Positions 1 through 8,434 of a DNA stretch of 64,000 nucleotides are shown here, in pieces. Source of the stretch: Agrobacterium tumefaciens (lineage in GTDB: Bacteria; Pseudomonadota; Alphaproteobacteria; Rhizobiales; Rhizobiaceae); NCBI RefSeq assembly GCF_005221325.1, contig NZ_CP039888.1, positions 310,001 through 374,000 on the forward strand. The letters are read 5' to 3'. How positions within the stretch are numbered: position 1 is the stretch's first letter; every line of letters begins with the position of its first letter. A program made the translations under genes and the position numbers. Below the pieces are notes generated by a model. That model worked only from the letters and a program-made list of their open reading frames with translations. It made no database searches and was not told where the DNA came from.

Positions 1-122
1 GAAGCTTCGCCAACGCGCAGGCCGGAGGAGACGCGGCCCTGCGTGGCTTCCATGCCCTGGCCGATAGAACGCAATGTCTGGAGAGCCGACATTGCGGCAA
101 TGTTGGTAAGAATGCTCGTCAT
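1..122 (-). CDS. flaB: Flagellin, 5' part only (FlaB-like)
   Basis: This is the first 40 codons of a flagellin; the rest lies outside the window. The protein starts MTSILTNIAAMSALQTLRS and continues with the N-terminal D0/D1 helix pattern (ETQ-like turn, RVSSGLRVGEAS) that packs in the filament core. It is closely similar to the start of the complete flagellin just upstream (459-1661) but is a different copy. The ATG at 122 is preceded by GGGGCAAC, a fair ribosome-binding site. The symbol flaB rests only on the usual Agrobacterium order (flaC, flaB, flaA, fliP) and is less certain than the family. Confidence 0.85.
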   Translation of the reverse strand, partial: MTSILTNIAAMSALQTLRSIGQGMEATQGRVSSGLRVGEA

Positions 123-345
123 GATAAAGTTGCCCCTTTAATGGCTTATTGAGAAGGGACATTCCGGAGTGTCACCGGGGAAAAGGCGTGCAGCGTCATG
201 CCCGCTAACCATCTAATAATTAAGGTTAACTCGCCGTTTCTCTGACGACTAGCTAACCCTCAGTTGGTTAATGAACACCTAAGTGAATATCAAAATAAGT
301 GCATGTTTCGAATTTAATTTTCAACTTACACGCGCGCGCGTAACA
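123..345 (-). promoter_or_regulatory. Upstream region of the flaB-like flagellin
   Basis: No gene is visible between the first flagellin and the terminator of the next one. It is AT-rich and holds GCTAACC at 204-210 and again at 252-258 (48 bp apart), plus GGTTAA elements at 224-229 and 266-271. These resemble the repeated GGTAAC elements upstream of flaA and may bind the same regulator. That it contains the flaB promoter is inferred from position. Confidence 0.45.
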
Positions 346-351
346 GTTTGA

Positions 352-394
352 TTTTAAAAAAAAGTAAAGGCCACCGCTGTTTCCAGCGGTGGCC
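352..394 (-). terminator. Intrinsic terminator of flaA
   Basis: Read on the minus strand there is a perfect 11-bp stem (384-394 pairing with 369-379) with a 4-base loop, followed by TTTACTTTTTTTT. It lies 65 bp past the flaA stop codon. This is a textbook Rho-independent terminator and isolates flaA from flaB. Confidence 0.92.
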
Positions 395-458
395 CTTCGT
401 CGATTTTATGCTGTGCCTTGATTGGCCCCCAAGCCCCGAAAGACGGCAAGAGTCCAGA

Positions 459-1661
459 TTAACGGAACAGCGACAGAACGTTCTGCGAGTCGCTGTTTGC
501 GATGGACAGAGCCTGGATCGCCAGCTGCTGCTGCGTCTGGAGAGCCTTGAGCTTGGTGGATTCTTCGTTCATGTCGGCATCGACCAGGCGACCGATACCC
601 TTGTCGAGCGAGTCGGTCAGCTTGGAAACAAAGTTTTCCTGAAGATCGATACGCGAGGATACAGAGCCCAGAGCAGACGCTGCGCTGGTCATCGTCTTCA
701 GTGCCGTGTCAACGACGGAGATCAGGTTGTTAAGCTGGTTTTCCGTGGTAGCTGCGGTGATGGTGAAGGTCGAAACCGAGGTCTGGTTTGTCGAAGCAGC
801 GGTGTTCGTAGTGTTGACAACCCATGCATGGGTGGACGTGCCGGTTGCTGCAACTTCCTGGTTGACGGTGGCCGTACCTTTTTCGACAGCGGCAACCCAG
901 GTATCGTCGTTGATCTTGACATAGCCGACACCGGCGCCAGCAGCAGAGCCGTCCGAAGCGGTGGTCCATGCGACCTTGCCGTTGGCATCGAATGTGGCAC
1001 CAGCAGCGATGACCTGCTGGGTCGTGTATTTCACGACGTTATGGGCCGCTTCGGTACCACCGGTGTTGATGTTGAGGACGACGCCGTCGCCTTCGATGTT
1101 GTTCAGCTTGTCGAGGATACCAGCCTTTGCGCCAGCGCTCGTGTCGAACAGGACGTTGCCGGCGGTGAAGTCGTAGCCGACCTTTTTAACGGAAACCGCA
1201 CCGGAGTCATCGCGAACGAAGGATGCGACAACGCTGGTGGAGGTGCCGACGTCAGCCTTCAGCCAGTTTTCACCGGAGAAGGAAGCGGCTTCGGAGATGC
1301 TGGTGAGCTGCTGCTGAAGCTGCGTGATTTCTTCCTGGATCTTCGTCTTATCGACGCCGTCTTCCGTGGCGGCAACCAGCTTGTTCTTGATCTGCTTAAC
1401 GACGTCGATCGCGGAATTGATGCCCGCATATGCAGTGTCAACCTTTGCGGCGCCAAGGCCGAGGGCGTCGGAGACAGCGCCGAGCGCTTCGTTGTCCGAG
1501 CGCATGGTGGTCGCGATCGACCAGTAAGCGGCGTTGTCGGAAGCGGAACCAACGCGCAGACCCGAAGAAATGCGGTTCTGAGTGTCTTCCATGTTGGAAG
1601 AGATGGAGCGCAGGGTCTGGAGAGCAGACATTGCGTTAATGTTGGTGAGAATGCTTGCCAT
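459..1661 (-). CDS. flaA: Flagellin FlaA (filament subunit)
   Basis: The 400-residue product is the structural protein of the flagellar filament. Residues 1-140 form the conserved N-terminal D0/D1 helices (start MASILTNINAMSALQTLRS), and the last ~90 residues form the matching C-terminal helices, ending SIANSDSQNVLSLFR. The middle (about 140-310) is Thr/Ala/Ser/Val-rich and surface exposed. The open frame extends 15 codons upstream, but the ATG at 1661 is chosen because AAGGGAC precedes it and because all flagellins begin this way. At 400 residues it is longer than the ~306-residue FlaA of A. tumefaciens C58 and near the size known for complex-filament strains. It is the flagellin nearest fliP, the usual flaA position. 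Confidence 0.92.
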   Translation of the reverse strand: MASILTNINAMSALQTLRSISSNMEDTQNRISSGLRVGSASDNAAYWSIATTMRSDNEALGAVSDALGLGAAKVDTAYAGINSAIDVVKQIKNKLVAATEDGVDKTKIQEEITQLQQQLTSISEAASFSGENWLKADVGTSTSVVASFVRDDSGAVSVKKVGYDFTAGNVLFDTSAGAKAGILDKLNNIEGDGVVLNINTGGTEAAHNVVKYTTQQVIAAGATFDANGKVAWTTASDGSAAGAGVGYVKINDDTWVAAVEKGTATVNQEVAATGTSTHAWVVNTTNTAASTNQTSVSTFTITAATTENQLNNLISVVDTALKTMTSAASALGSVSSRIDLQENFVSKLTDSLDKGIGRLVDADMNEESTKLKALQTQQQLAIQALSIANSDSQNVLSLFR

Positions 1662-1860
1662 AATAAATGTGTCCCTTGTTCTTACGAGATACTGGAGTGG
1701 GGACATACCGGGTTTGGTGTTACCGGTCGCAACGTTTCGGCTTCATGCCACTCGGTTCGGAAATGCTTAGTTTCAGAAACCAAACCCGCTGCGTGTGGAA
1801 GAAAATCGCAGCGAATAATTGCGCAATTATTAATTCGATCATCAAGAAATACTGGAAAAT

Positions 1861-1956
1861 ACTTATGGTTACTTTTTGATGTAGTTAAATGGTAACTTTT
1901 TTATTTATTGATATAGTTACCCAGTAGCTAGTAAAAATGGTAACCAAAGCATTAAA
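1861..1956 (-). promoter_or_regulatory. Four phased GGTAAC-like repeats upstream of flaA
   Basis: Four related hexamers lie at exactly 24 bp steps: GGTTAC at 1867, GGTAAC at 1891, AGTTAC at 1915 and GGTAAC at 1939. Flanks are also shared (AT before, often CTTTT after). The array is about 200-280 bp upstream of the flaA start, inside a very AT-rich stretch. Regular spacing near two helical turns suggests binding by a multimeric regulator on one face of the DNA; an OmpR-type activator such as Rem (25446-26117) is a reasonable candidate. The spacing is directly seen; the role is inferred. Confidence 0.5.
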
Positions 1957-1963
1957 ATGCGAA

Positions 1964-1991
1964 AACCCCGCGGCCTTGGGCGCGCGGGGTT
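1964..1991 (-). terminator. Terminator of the flgB-fliP operon
   Basis: A 9-bp perfect stem (AACCCCGCG at 1964-1972 with CGCGGGGTT at 1983-1991) is followed on the minus strand by TTTTCGC, giving a short T tract. It lies about 40 bp after the fliP stop codon, so it probably ends the leftward rod/ring/export operon. Confidence 0.75.
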
Positions 1992-2033
1992 AAAAAACAG
2001 GGTTAATATGTATCAGCGGGGCACGAATGCCTG

Positions 2034-2771
2034 TCAGTTGAACGATCTGACGAGGCTGCCGACAAGCAGGTTCCAGCCGTCGATCAGCACGAAAAACAGG
2101 ATCTTGAACGGCAGCGAAATCGAGGTGGGCGGCAGCATCATCATGCCCATCGCCATGGTGATGGTGGCGACGATCAGATCGATGACGAGGAACGGCAGGA
2201 TGATAAGGAAACCGATCTCGAAACCGCGCCGGATTTCCGACAGCATGAAGGCCGGAACGAGGACGCGATAGTCGACGACGTTATCGGTCATCACTTCCTG
2301 TCCGCGCTCGCGGGCGATGTCGACGAACAGCTTCAGATCCTTGTCACGCGTATTGGCGTTCATGAAGGTGCGGAAAGGTTCGGCAATGCGCTGCACGGCC
2401 TGCTGTTCGTTGATCTGGTTCTGCAGCAACGGCTGCACGCCGTCGGTCCATGCTTTGTCGAAGGTGGGCGACATGACGTAGAAGGTCATGAACATCGCCA
2501 TCGACAACAGGATCATGTTGGACGGGGTCGAGGCCAATCCCATGCCGGATCTGAGGATCGAAAAGGCGATCACGAAACGCGGAAAGCTCGTGACCATGAT
2601 CAGGATGCCGGGCGCGACGGAGAGAACCGTCAGAAGACCGAAGGTACGGATGATCCATGCCGCGACGGAGCCGTCTATCTGCGTGTTGAACAGATCGGAC
2701 GGAAATTGCTGGGCATTGGCAAGGCCCGGCAACGCGAGAAGGACGGCGATGGTTACAAGAAATCGAATCAT
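2034..2771 (-). CDS. fliP: Flagellar export apparatus protein FliP
   Basis: FliP forms, with FliQ and FliR, the core of the type III export gate inside the basal body. The 245-residue product starts with a signal-like segment ending LPGLANAQQ, followed by the family's long membrane helices; the stretches SVAPGILIMVTSFPRFVIAF and FMLSEIRRGFEIGFLIILPF are highly typical. Length is normal. It is the last gene of the leftward operon and overlaps fliL by 4 bp (ATGA), which implies translational coupling. fliQ and fliR are encoded elsewhere in the window (31443 and 33951). Confidence 0.97.
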   Translation of the reverse strand: MIRFLVTIAVLLALPGLANAQQFPSDLFNTQIDGSVAAWIIRTFGLLTVLSVAPGILIMVTSFPRFVIAFSILRSGMGLASTPSNMILLSMAMFMTFYVMSPTFDKAWTDGVQPLLQNQINEQQAVQRIAEPFRTFMNANTRDKDLKLFVDIARERGQEVMTDNVVDYRVLVPAFMLSEIRRGFEIGFLIILPFLVIDLIVATITMAMGMMMLPPTSISLPFKILFFVLIDGWNLLVGSLVRSFN

Positions 2772-3268
2772 TCGATGACAAAGGTCCGGAACATGACCTT
2801 GGATACGCGCCCTTGAGAGCGCAGGTCAACTCGTTCCTGAATGTCATCCTTAAGATATTGAAAGCCACGCGGGCCTTCCAGCTGCTGAAGGGAAACGGTG
2901 CGGACATAGGCCATGATATCCTGATGGATATCCTCGGCGAGACCGACCTCGACCGGCCCCTTGAACATCAGCGCCACTTCGAGCCGCACCCAGTTTGTCG
3001 CGGGATAGGCGAGGTTGGTGGTGATGGGGTCGAGCTGGACGATGCCGTTCGCCTCGGCCGCGATTTTTTCGATGCCCTCGCCCTTCTTCTCACCGTGTCC
3101 GCCGGCCGCAGCAACGGCATGGGCCTCCGTTGCGGCGACTTTCGGGGCGATCATGCCACCTACGAGCCAGCCGCCGCCCGCACCCAGCAGGGTGAGGATC
3201 ACAACGCCTGCGATGGTCATGATCAGAGGGGAGGATTTTTTCTTGCCCTCTGCCTGTTCGTTTTCCAT
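2768..3268 (-). CDS. fliL: Flagellar basal-body-associated protein FliL
   Basis: FliL is a single-pass inner-membrane protein that surrounds the stators. The 166-residue product has a short basic cytoplasmic N-terminus (MENEQAEGKKK), one membrane helix around residues 15-37 with a glycine-rich end, and a periplasmic domain ending FRTFVIE, as is usual for FliL. It overlaps fliP by 4 bp and follows flgH by 26 bp in the same operon. Confidence 0.95.
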   Translation of the reverse strand: MENEQAEGKKKSSPLIMTIAGVVILTLLGAGGGWLVGGMIAPKVAATEAHAVAAAGGHGEKKGEGIEKIAAEANGIVQLDPITTNLAYPATNWVRLEVALMFKGPVEVGLAEDIHQDIMAYVRTVSLQQLEGPRGFQYLKDDIQERVDLRSQGRVSKVMFRTFVIE

Positions 3269-3294
3269 GGGTCAGTCCGTTCCCGTGTGCGGCG

Positions 3295-4014
3295 TCAGAG
3301 CGGCGAGAACAGGTCGACGACCTGCTGCCCGACCGGGGGCTGCTGCACTTCCGTCAGACGGCCACGACCGCCGTAGGAGATGCGTGCTTCGGCGATGCGC
3401 TCGTAGGAGATCATGTTCTGGGCATCGACATCCTGCGGCCGGACGATACCGCCGACGTTGAGGATGCGGATTTCGTGGTTCACACGCACTTCCTGCGAGC
3501 CGCTGATGATGAGGTTGCCGTTTTCCAGAATGCCGGTCACGACGGCGGCCACCAGCAACGTTAGCTTTTCGGAACGCTTGGTCTTGCCCTTGGCCTGGGT
3601 GTCGGTGTCGGAACCGTACTTGATGCTCGAGTCCGCATCCGGCGTCCAGCCCAGGATCTGGGCTTTGGCCTTCCAGTTCAGGCCGCTGGCATTGGTGCGG
3701 TTACGCTCGGTCTCGTTGTCGAAATCGGCCTTGTCGTTGATCTGGATGTTGACGGTCAGGATGTCGCCGATGTTGAGCGCGCGCAGGTCCTTGAACAGCG
3801 CTCCCTGGCTGTCGCTCCACAGCGAATAGCCGCTGGCCATGTGCTTCGGCTGCTTGGGATACATGCCCATCTGCGGCGTCTGGCTGAATTGCAGGCCGCT
3901 GCCGATCGGGCTCATCGCGGGTGCGTTGCCGATTTCCTTCAGGGTCTGGTTGTTCTGGCAGCCGGCCAGGAGAGCGAGCGGCAGGAGGAGGGCCGGAAGA
4001 CGACGCGTGCTCAT
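3295..4014 (-). CDS. flgH: Flagellar L-ring lipoprotein FlgH
   Basis: FlgH builds the outer-membrane L ring. The 239-residue product has a lipoprotein signal peptide with the lipobox LAGC, so Cys19 should be acylated. The body carries FlgH hallmarks such as SLWSDSQGALFKDLRALNIGD, split here as a region around residues 65-85, and NHEIRILNVGGIVRPQDVD-like sequence near the C-terminus. It overlaps motE by 4 bp at its start, consistent with coupled translation. Confidence 0.96.
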   Translation of the reverse strand: MSTRRLPALLLPLALLAGCQNNQTLKEIGNAPAMSPIGSGLQFSQTPQMGMYPKQPKHMASGYSLWSDSQGALFKDLRALNIGDILTVNIQINDKADFDNETERNRTNASGLNWKAKAQILGWTPDADSSIKYGSDTDTQAKGKTKRSEKLTLLVAAVVTGILENGNLIISGSQEVRVNHEIRILNVGGIVRPQDVDAQNMISYERIAEARISYGGRGRLTEVQQPPVGQQVVDLFSPL

Positions 4015-4547
4015 GAAGGATCCTTCGAAGTGTTTTTGTCGATTGCCTGCGACATGATGCCGGCGACGGTTGCGGCTTTCTGCGCATCCATTTCGCTGAG
4101 GATGAGGCCCGATTGGCGCGGTGGCAGCTGCATGATGATGGCGGCCGCAATTTCCACATGCATCTTTTCGAGCTGTGGTGCGGCGGCATCCGCCTTCATC
4201 GTCTTGTAGATGTCGACGAGGTTGCTTTTGGCCTGATTGAGGAAATGCTCGCGGCGTGCCAGCCAGTCCTCATATTCCGCCTTGCGGTTTTCCAGCACGG
4301 ATATGCGCTCGTTGACGTCGGCCTGCAGCTTTTCAAGGTCCTGCTTCTGCATCAGGTAACGCTGGTCGCGGGCGGCATCGGCAATATTGGTGCAGAATTT
4401 CTGGATTTCGTCCTGCGTGCTGAGTTCCGACACCACGTTCTGCTGGCTCTCGGCGCCGGCAGCCGGCAGCAGGAACAGCAACGACGCGACGGCCGCAAAG
4501 CGGGCGAGGCCTTTCGAGAGCGGATTTTTGGTCTGACGTTCCATCAT
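4011..4547 (-). CDS. motE: MotE-like periplasmic chaperone of MotC
   Basis: The 178-residue product begins with a signal sequence (hydrophobic core about residues 14-30, FAAVASLLFLLPAAGAES) followed by a long charged helical region (about 60-110) and a C-terminal segment with LPPRQSGLILSEMD, resembling the MgtE N-terminal-type fold. In Sinorhizobium meliloti the gene in this position, between flgI and flgH, is motE, whose product stabilises the periplasmic motility protein MotC. The assignment is from position, length, signal peptide and composition. It overlaps both neighbours by 4 bp. Confidence 0.82.
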   Translation of the reverse strand: MMERQTKNPLSKGLARFAAVASLLFLLPAAGAESQQNVVSELSTQDEIQKFCTNIADAARDQRYLMQKQDLEKLQADVNERISVLENRKAEYEDWLARREHFLNQAKSNLVDIYKTMKADAAAPQLEKMHVEIAAAIIMQLPPRQSGLILSEMDAQKAATVAGIMSQAIDKNTSKDPS

Positions 4548-5665
4548 TGCAGCACGAGCTCCGCCTGAAGGGCGCCGGCGGATTTGATGCCTTGCAGGAT
4601 GGCGATGATGCCGTCCGCCTTGAGCCCGATGCTGTTGAGACCGGCAACCAGCGTGCGAAGGTCCGGGCCTTCGACGATGGCGACCTTGCTGCCTTCCTGC
4701 ATGGCCATAATATCCGTCTGCGGCTGCACCGCCGTCTGGCCGCGCGAGAAGGGTGCGGGCTGGATGACCTGCGGCGATTCCGTCACCTGCACGGTCAGGG
4801 TTCCATAGCTGACGGCGACGCGGGAAATGCGCACATCCGCACCGATGACGATCGTGCCTGTGCGCTCGTTGATCACGACCTTCGCGGGCGTATCCGTCTC
4901 CACCGTCAGGTTTTCGATTTCCGCCATCAGGCGGGTAAGGTCAGCGACGCGGGGTTTCTGCACCGCGATTTCCTGCGAATCGCGCGGCTCGGCGATCGGG
5001 TCGCCGTAGCGGGCGCGGGCAAAGGCGTTGACGACATCAGCCACACGCACGGCCGTCGAAAAATCCGGGTTGCGCAGCTGAAGGACCAGATTGACCGAAT
5101 CCTTGAACTTGGACGGCAGTTCCCGCTCGATGATCGCGCCGTTCGGCACGCGCGCGGACGTAGTAACGCCCTGCGTCAGCGTTGCGGCATCGCCCTGGGC
5201 TGAAAAGCCGTTGACGATCAGCGCCCCTTGCGCGACGGCGTAGATCTGCCCGTCCGCGCCGGAAAGCGAAGTCATGATGAGGTTGCCGCCGCGAAGCGAG
5301 GTAGCGTCGCCTAGCGAGCTGACCGTCACGTCAACGCGGCTGCCGGGGCTGGCGAAGGGCGGCAGGTTGGCCGTCACCATCACGGCGGCGATGTTCTTGG
5401 CGTTCGACTGGCCGCCCTGCGTGGTGATGCCGAGGTTCTGCAGCATCGCGCGCATGGACTGTTCGGTGAAAGGCGAGGAGCGCAGGCTGTCGCCCGTGCC
5501 CTGCAGACCCACGACGAGACCGTAACCGATCAGCTGATTGTCGCGTCCGGCCTGCAGGGATGCGATATCCTTGATACGGGACGTGTCGGCCTGAGCGGGC
5601 GGCGTCGAGAGGAAGGGCAGGGCCGAAATGACCAGAGCCGCAGCGAAGATACGAAGCAGTTTCAT
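4544..5665 (-). CDS. flgI: Flagellar P-ring protein FlgI
   Basis: FlgI forms the periplasmic P ring around the rod. The 373-residue precursor has a cleavable signal peptide (hydrophobic core residues 7-25, ending PPAQA). The N-terminal mature part carries the diagnostic RIKDIASLQAGRDNQLIGYG region, and GTGDS follows. Length is standard. The start codon overlaps the flgA stop by 4 bp and its stop overlaps motE by 4 bp, so flgA, flgI, motE and flgH are a tightly coupled set. Confidence 0.97.
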   Translation of the reverse strand: MKLLRIFAAALVISALPFLSTPPAQADTSRIKDIASLQAGRDNQLIGYGLVVGLQGTGDSLRSSPFTEQSMRAMLQNLGITTQGGQSNAKNIAAVMVTANLPPFASPGSRVDVTVSSLGDATSLRGGNLIMTSLSGADGQIYAVAQGALIVNGFSAQGDAATLTQGVTTSARVPNGAIIERELPSKFKDSVNLVLQLRNPDFSTAVRVADVVNAFARARYGDPIAEPRDSQEIAVQKPRVADLTRLMAEIENLTVETDTPAKVVINERTGTIVIGADVRISRVAVSYGTLTVQVTESPQVIQPAPFSRGQTAVQPQTDIMAMQEGSKVAIVEGPDLRTLVAGLNSIGLKADGIIAILQGIKSAGALQAELVLQ

Positions 5666-6150
5666 TTCGCCATAACCTGAATGGTTCCGTCCTTCATGAC
5701 GGTGCCGCTGACCATCACGCCGGAATCGATGTTGCGTACCCTTACGACCTCGCCGAGCGAGCCGTCACTCATTGGCGTCCCGGAAGCCATCAGCGTCATG
5801 TTACCGATGTGAAAAACGAGTTTGACGCTGGTGCCGCGCGTGACGAGCGAGGGTTCGCGCAGGGCGGCAACGGGGATCGTTCGGCCGGGAAGCAGGGTCT
5901 GCTTGGAGATCATGCCCTCGACTTCGCTGATGTCGGTCGCATAACCCGAGGAAATGTTGGGATTGGTCACTTCCACCGGCTTCACCTGTTCGGGCGAGAT
6001 CGTCTCGCCCGGATAGATGGTGCGCACGGGAACCAGCGCCATCGGCGCCTGCGCAAGAGCGGGCGCCACGACGCCCAGTGAAAAGGCAGACGCCAGACAC
6101 ATACGGACGAATGCCGTTCTGCAGCTGCTATTGTTCCGGCCAAACCTCAT
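5662..6150 (-). CDS. flgA: FlgA, P-ring assembly chaperone
   Basis: FlgA is the periplasmic chaperone for P-ring (FlgI) assembly. The 162-residue product has a signal peptide ending VVAPALAQA and a SAF-type domain; YPGETISPEQV and LLPGRTIPVAALREPSLV are typical. It lacks the long N-terminal extension of some FlgA proteins, as usual in rhizobia. AGGCAGGCGAAC precedes the ATG. It lies directly upstream of flgI with a 4-bp overlap. Confidence 0.95.
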   Translation of the reverse strand: MRFGRNNSSCRTAFVRMCLASAFSLGVVAPALAQAPMALVPVRTIYPGETISPEQVKPVEVTNPNISSGYATDISEVEGMISKQTLLPGRTIPVAALREPSLVTRGTSVKLVFHIGNMTLMASGTPMSDGSLGEVVRVRNIDSGVMVSGTVMKDGTIQVMAK

Positions 6151-6170
6151 GTTCGCCTGCCTTTCTGTTC

Positions 6171-6959
6171 TTACTTCAGGTTCTTGCTGACAATCGAAGC
6201 CATTTCATCAGCGGTGGTGATGACCTTGGAATTCATCTCATAGGCGCGCTGCGCCGTGATCAGGTCGGTGATTTCCTTGACGGCATCGACGTTCGAGCCT
6301 TCGAGGTAGGATTGCTTGATGTAACCGTAGCTCGGATCGTCAGGCACGCCGATGACAGCATCGCCCGACGCCGGCGTCTGGGCAAAGAGGTTGTCGCCGA
6401 GCGGCTTCAGACCCGCCTCGTTGGCGAAGTTGGCGATGGTCAGCTGGCCGAGTTCGGTAAATTCAGCGGCATTGCCGATGCGCGCCGTCACCTGGCCCGT
6501 GCGGGTCACGGTAATGTCCTGCGCATCCGTCGGAATATTGATGTTCGGAATGACGTTGTAACCATCGACCGTCACCAGGTTGCCGTCGGCATTCTTGTTG
6601 AAGGCGCCGGCGCGGCTGTAGAGCGTCGAACCGTCGGCCGCCTCGATCTGGAACCAGCCCTGGCCGATGATCGCGACATCGAGCTTGTTGCCGGTTTCGA
6701 TCAGGTTCCCCTGGGTGTGGATGTTGCGCACGGCTGATGTCTGCACGCCGAGACCGATATTGGCGCCCTCAGGCACGATGGCCTGGTTGGCGCGGTTCGG
6801 CACGCCCTGCATGCGCTCCGTCTGGTAAAGAAGATCGGTGAACTCCGCACGCGCGCGCTTGTAGCCGGTGGTGTTGATGTTGGCGATGTTGTTGGCGATG
6901 ACTTCCAGATTGGTCTGCTGGGCGTCCATACCGGTGGCAGCGATGGCAAGAGCTCTCAT
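6171..6959 (-). CDS. flgG: Flagellar distal rod protein FlgG
   Basis: FlgG builds the distal rod. The 262-residue product begins [20 protein letters not shown] and has the rod-protein N-terminal motif ([18 protein letters not shown]) and the C-terminal helix motif ([14 protein letters not shown]) that form the coiled core. The length matches FlgG (about 262). A good AGGAATATTGAC ribosome-binding region precedes the ATG. It is followed by flgA 20 bp away. Confidence 0.97.
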   Translation of the reverse strand: MRALAIAATGMDAQQTNLEVIANNIANINTTGYKRARAEFTDLLYQTERMQGVPNRANQAIVPEGANIGLGVQTSAVRNIHTQGNLIETGNKLDVAIIGQGWFQIEAADGSTLYSRAGAFNKNADGNLVTVDGYNVIPNINIPTDAQDITVTRTGQVTARIGNAAEFTELGQLTIANFANEAGLKPLGDNLFAQTPASGDAVIGVPDDPSYGYIKQSYLEGSNVDAVKEITDLITAQRAYEMNSKVITTADEMASIVSKNLK

Positions 6960-6977
6960 GTCAATATTCCTGCTGGG

Positions 6978-7316
6978 CTAGATCTGCATCTTGGTAATGT
7001 CGAGATAGGCCGACACGATCTTGTCGCGCAGCGCGATGGCGGTCTGCAGCGACTGTTCGGCCGAAAGCACGGCATCCACCACTTCACGCGTGTTGGCCTT
7101 GCCCTGAATGCCTTCGAAGGAGGCGACTTCCGCCTTCTTCAGATTGTTCATCGCATCCATCGAGACGTTGCCGAGAACGCTGGCGAAGCTTTGACCCGTC
7201 TGCTGGGCGGGCGTCGTCTGCTGCTCGCCGCCGAACAGGCTTTCCGTCAGCGAGGAGACGCCGCTTGAACCGCGGGTGAGCGAAAGGGAACCGAGTTGCT
7301 TGATACCGTCGATCAT
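6978..7316 (-). CDS. fliE: Flagellar hook-basal body junction protein FliE
   Basis: FliE joins the MS ring to the rod. The 112-residue product is typical: a variable N-terminal half and a helical C-terminus with [20 protein letters not shown] followed by [15 protein letters not shown]. It overlaps flgC by 4 bp (ATGA) and ends 18 bp before flgG, within the rod operon. Confidence 0.96.
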   Translation of the reverse strand: MIDGIKQLGSLSLTRGSSGVSSLTESLFGGEQQTTPAQQTGQSFASVLGNVSMDAMNNLKKAEVASFEGIQGKANTREVVDAVLSAEQSLQTAIALRDKIVSAYLDITKMQI

Positions 7317-7732
7317 TGCGATGCCTTCAGAAGGTCGATTGTGGAGGCGACGAGGTCGCGTGTCTGGCGGATGACCTGAAGATTGGCGTCATAGCTGCGG
7401 TTGGCTTCGCGCATGTCGGCCATTTCGATCAGGACGTTGACGTTCGGCATCTTCACCATGCCGTTGGTATCGGCGGCCGGATTGCCGGGATCGTATTCGT
7501 TGACGAAATCGCCACGGTCGACACCGAGCTTCTTCACCTTCACGCGCTCGACGCCGCTGACGCGGTCGAGCTCGGAACCGAAGGTGACGGTCTTGCGGCG
7601 ATAGGGATCGGCGCCGGGCGTATCGCCGGTCGATCGGGCGTTGGCGATGTTTTCGGAGACGATGCGCAATCGTGTGGACTGCACCTCCAGGCCGCTGCCG
7701 GCTATCTTGCTCGCCGCACTCAAGGGATCCAT
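7313..7732 (-). CDS. flgC: Flagellar proximal rod protein FlgC
   Basis: FlgC is a proximal rod subunit. The 139-residue product has the N-terminal rod motif with [20 protein letters not shown] and YRRKTV, and the C-terminal [20 protein letters not shown] helix; both are diagnostic. It lies 3 bp after flgB and overlaps fliE by 4 bp. Confidence 0.97.
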   Translation of the reverse strand: MDPLSAASKIAGSGLEVQSTRLRIVSENIANARSTGDTPGADPYRRKTVTFGSELDRVSGVERVKVKKLGVDRGDFVNEYDPGNPAADTNGMVKMPNVNVLIEMADMREANRSYDANLQVIRQTRDLVASTIDLLKASQ

Positions 7733-7735
7733 GGT

Positions 7736-8128
7736 TTACCTCTTAACCGTCATCAGCATCATGCGATGGAAGGATTTGACGAGACTGGCGTTCAGGTCGT
7801 ACTGGCGCTTGATCTCGCCGGTCTTGGTCATTTCTTCCGCAAGCGCGACCGAATTGCCCGATTCCTGCATGCCGATCTCGTTGTTGATCGGGTTATCCCG
7901 CACCGCAATATTGTCGCTGAGGGCGCTTTCACCGAAGTGGGCAGGGTTTGTCCTTGCCATGCCGACCTGCTGGCTGGTGGCCTGCATGACCGCTTCGAAA
8001 GGGCTGACGTCCTTGGCGTGGAACTTCGGTGTGTTGGCGTTGGCGATGTTGGTCGCCACGACTTCCTGCCGCACGCTCAGCCATTCCGCTTGGCGGGATG
8101 CCAGATCGAACAGTTGAATCGGTTGCAT
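7736..8128 (-). CDS. flgB: Flagellar proximal rod protein FlgB
   Basis: FlgB is a proximal rod subunit and the first gene of the leftward operon. The product (130 residues from the chosen start) begins MQPIQLFDLASRQAEWLSVR and contains VVATNIANANTPKFHAKDV, the rod-protein motif. An ATG four codons further upstream (8140) is possible, but GGAGAAG lies 3-9 bases before the ATG at 8128 and would be inside the coding region of the longer form, so 8128 is preferred. Confidence 0.95.
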   Translation of the reverse strand: MQPIQLFDLASRQAEWLSVRQEVVATNIANANTPKFHAKDVSPFEAVMQATSQQVGMARTNPAHFGESALSDNIAVRDNPINNEIGMQESGNSVALAEEMTKTGEIKRQYDLNASLVKSFHRMMLMTVKR

Positions 8129-8434
8129 AGACTTCTCCATCTCGTATGGCCCGAACCTACGGGGCTAATCTTGCGTCAGACTTGCGGGGAGGGCGGAAGG
8201 CGCTGGCCAATGACGGGAAGCGTCGTGGAAGAGGGCCTTGCGGAGAATAAAAGGGCAGGCATCCGCTGCGACGCGCCTTCGCCTTGAATGATCGCGTGCG
8301 AAAATTTGCTGCCACGCCGCACCGGATGGGATCCTGCAACTGCCTGGCAAGGGGGGCTTTCGGAAGCGGGTTCCACTCGCTTGAACCCGGCCCAATCTTA
8401 TCGCTATAGTGGTTGGAAACGGAGGAAGACAATC
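8129..8434. promoter_or_regulatory. Divergent intergenic region flgB / LysE-type exporter
   Basis: About 300 bp with no convincing gene. It must hold the promoter of the leftward flgB-fliP operon and that of the rightward exporter gene. Several open frames cross it, including an upstream extension of the exporter frame and a 91-codon minus-strand frame, but none has a good ribosome-binding site or a recognisable protein. I see no clear -35/-10 pair or operator. Confidence 0.4.

Noticed and set aside
348..1895. A 515-codon open frame on the plus strand opposite flaA
   Set aside because: It is a mirror frame of the flagellin gene; the product has no recognisable fold or ribosome-binding site, and flaA on the minus strand is certain.
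8157..8432. 91-codon minus-strand frame between flgB and the exporter
   Set aside because: No ribosome-binding site or recognisable protein and it would fill the shared promoter region.
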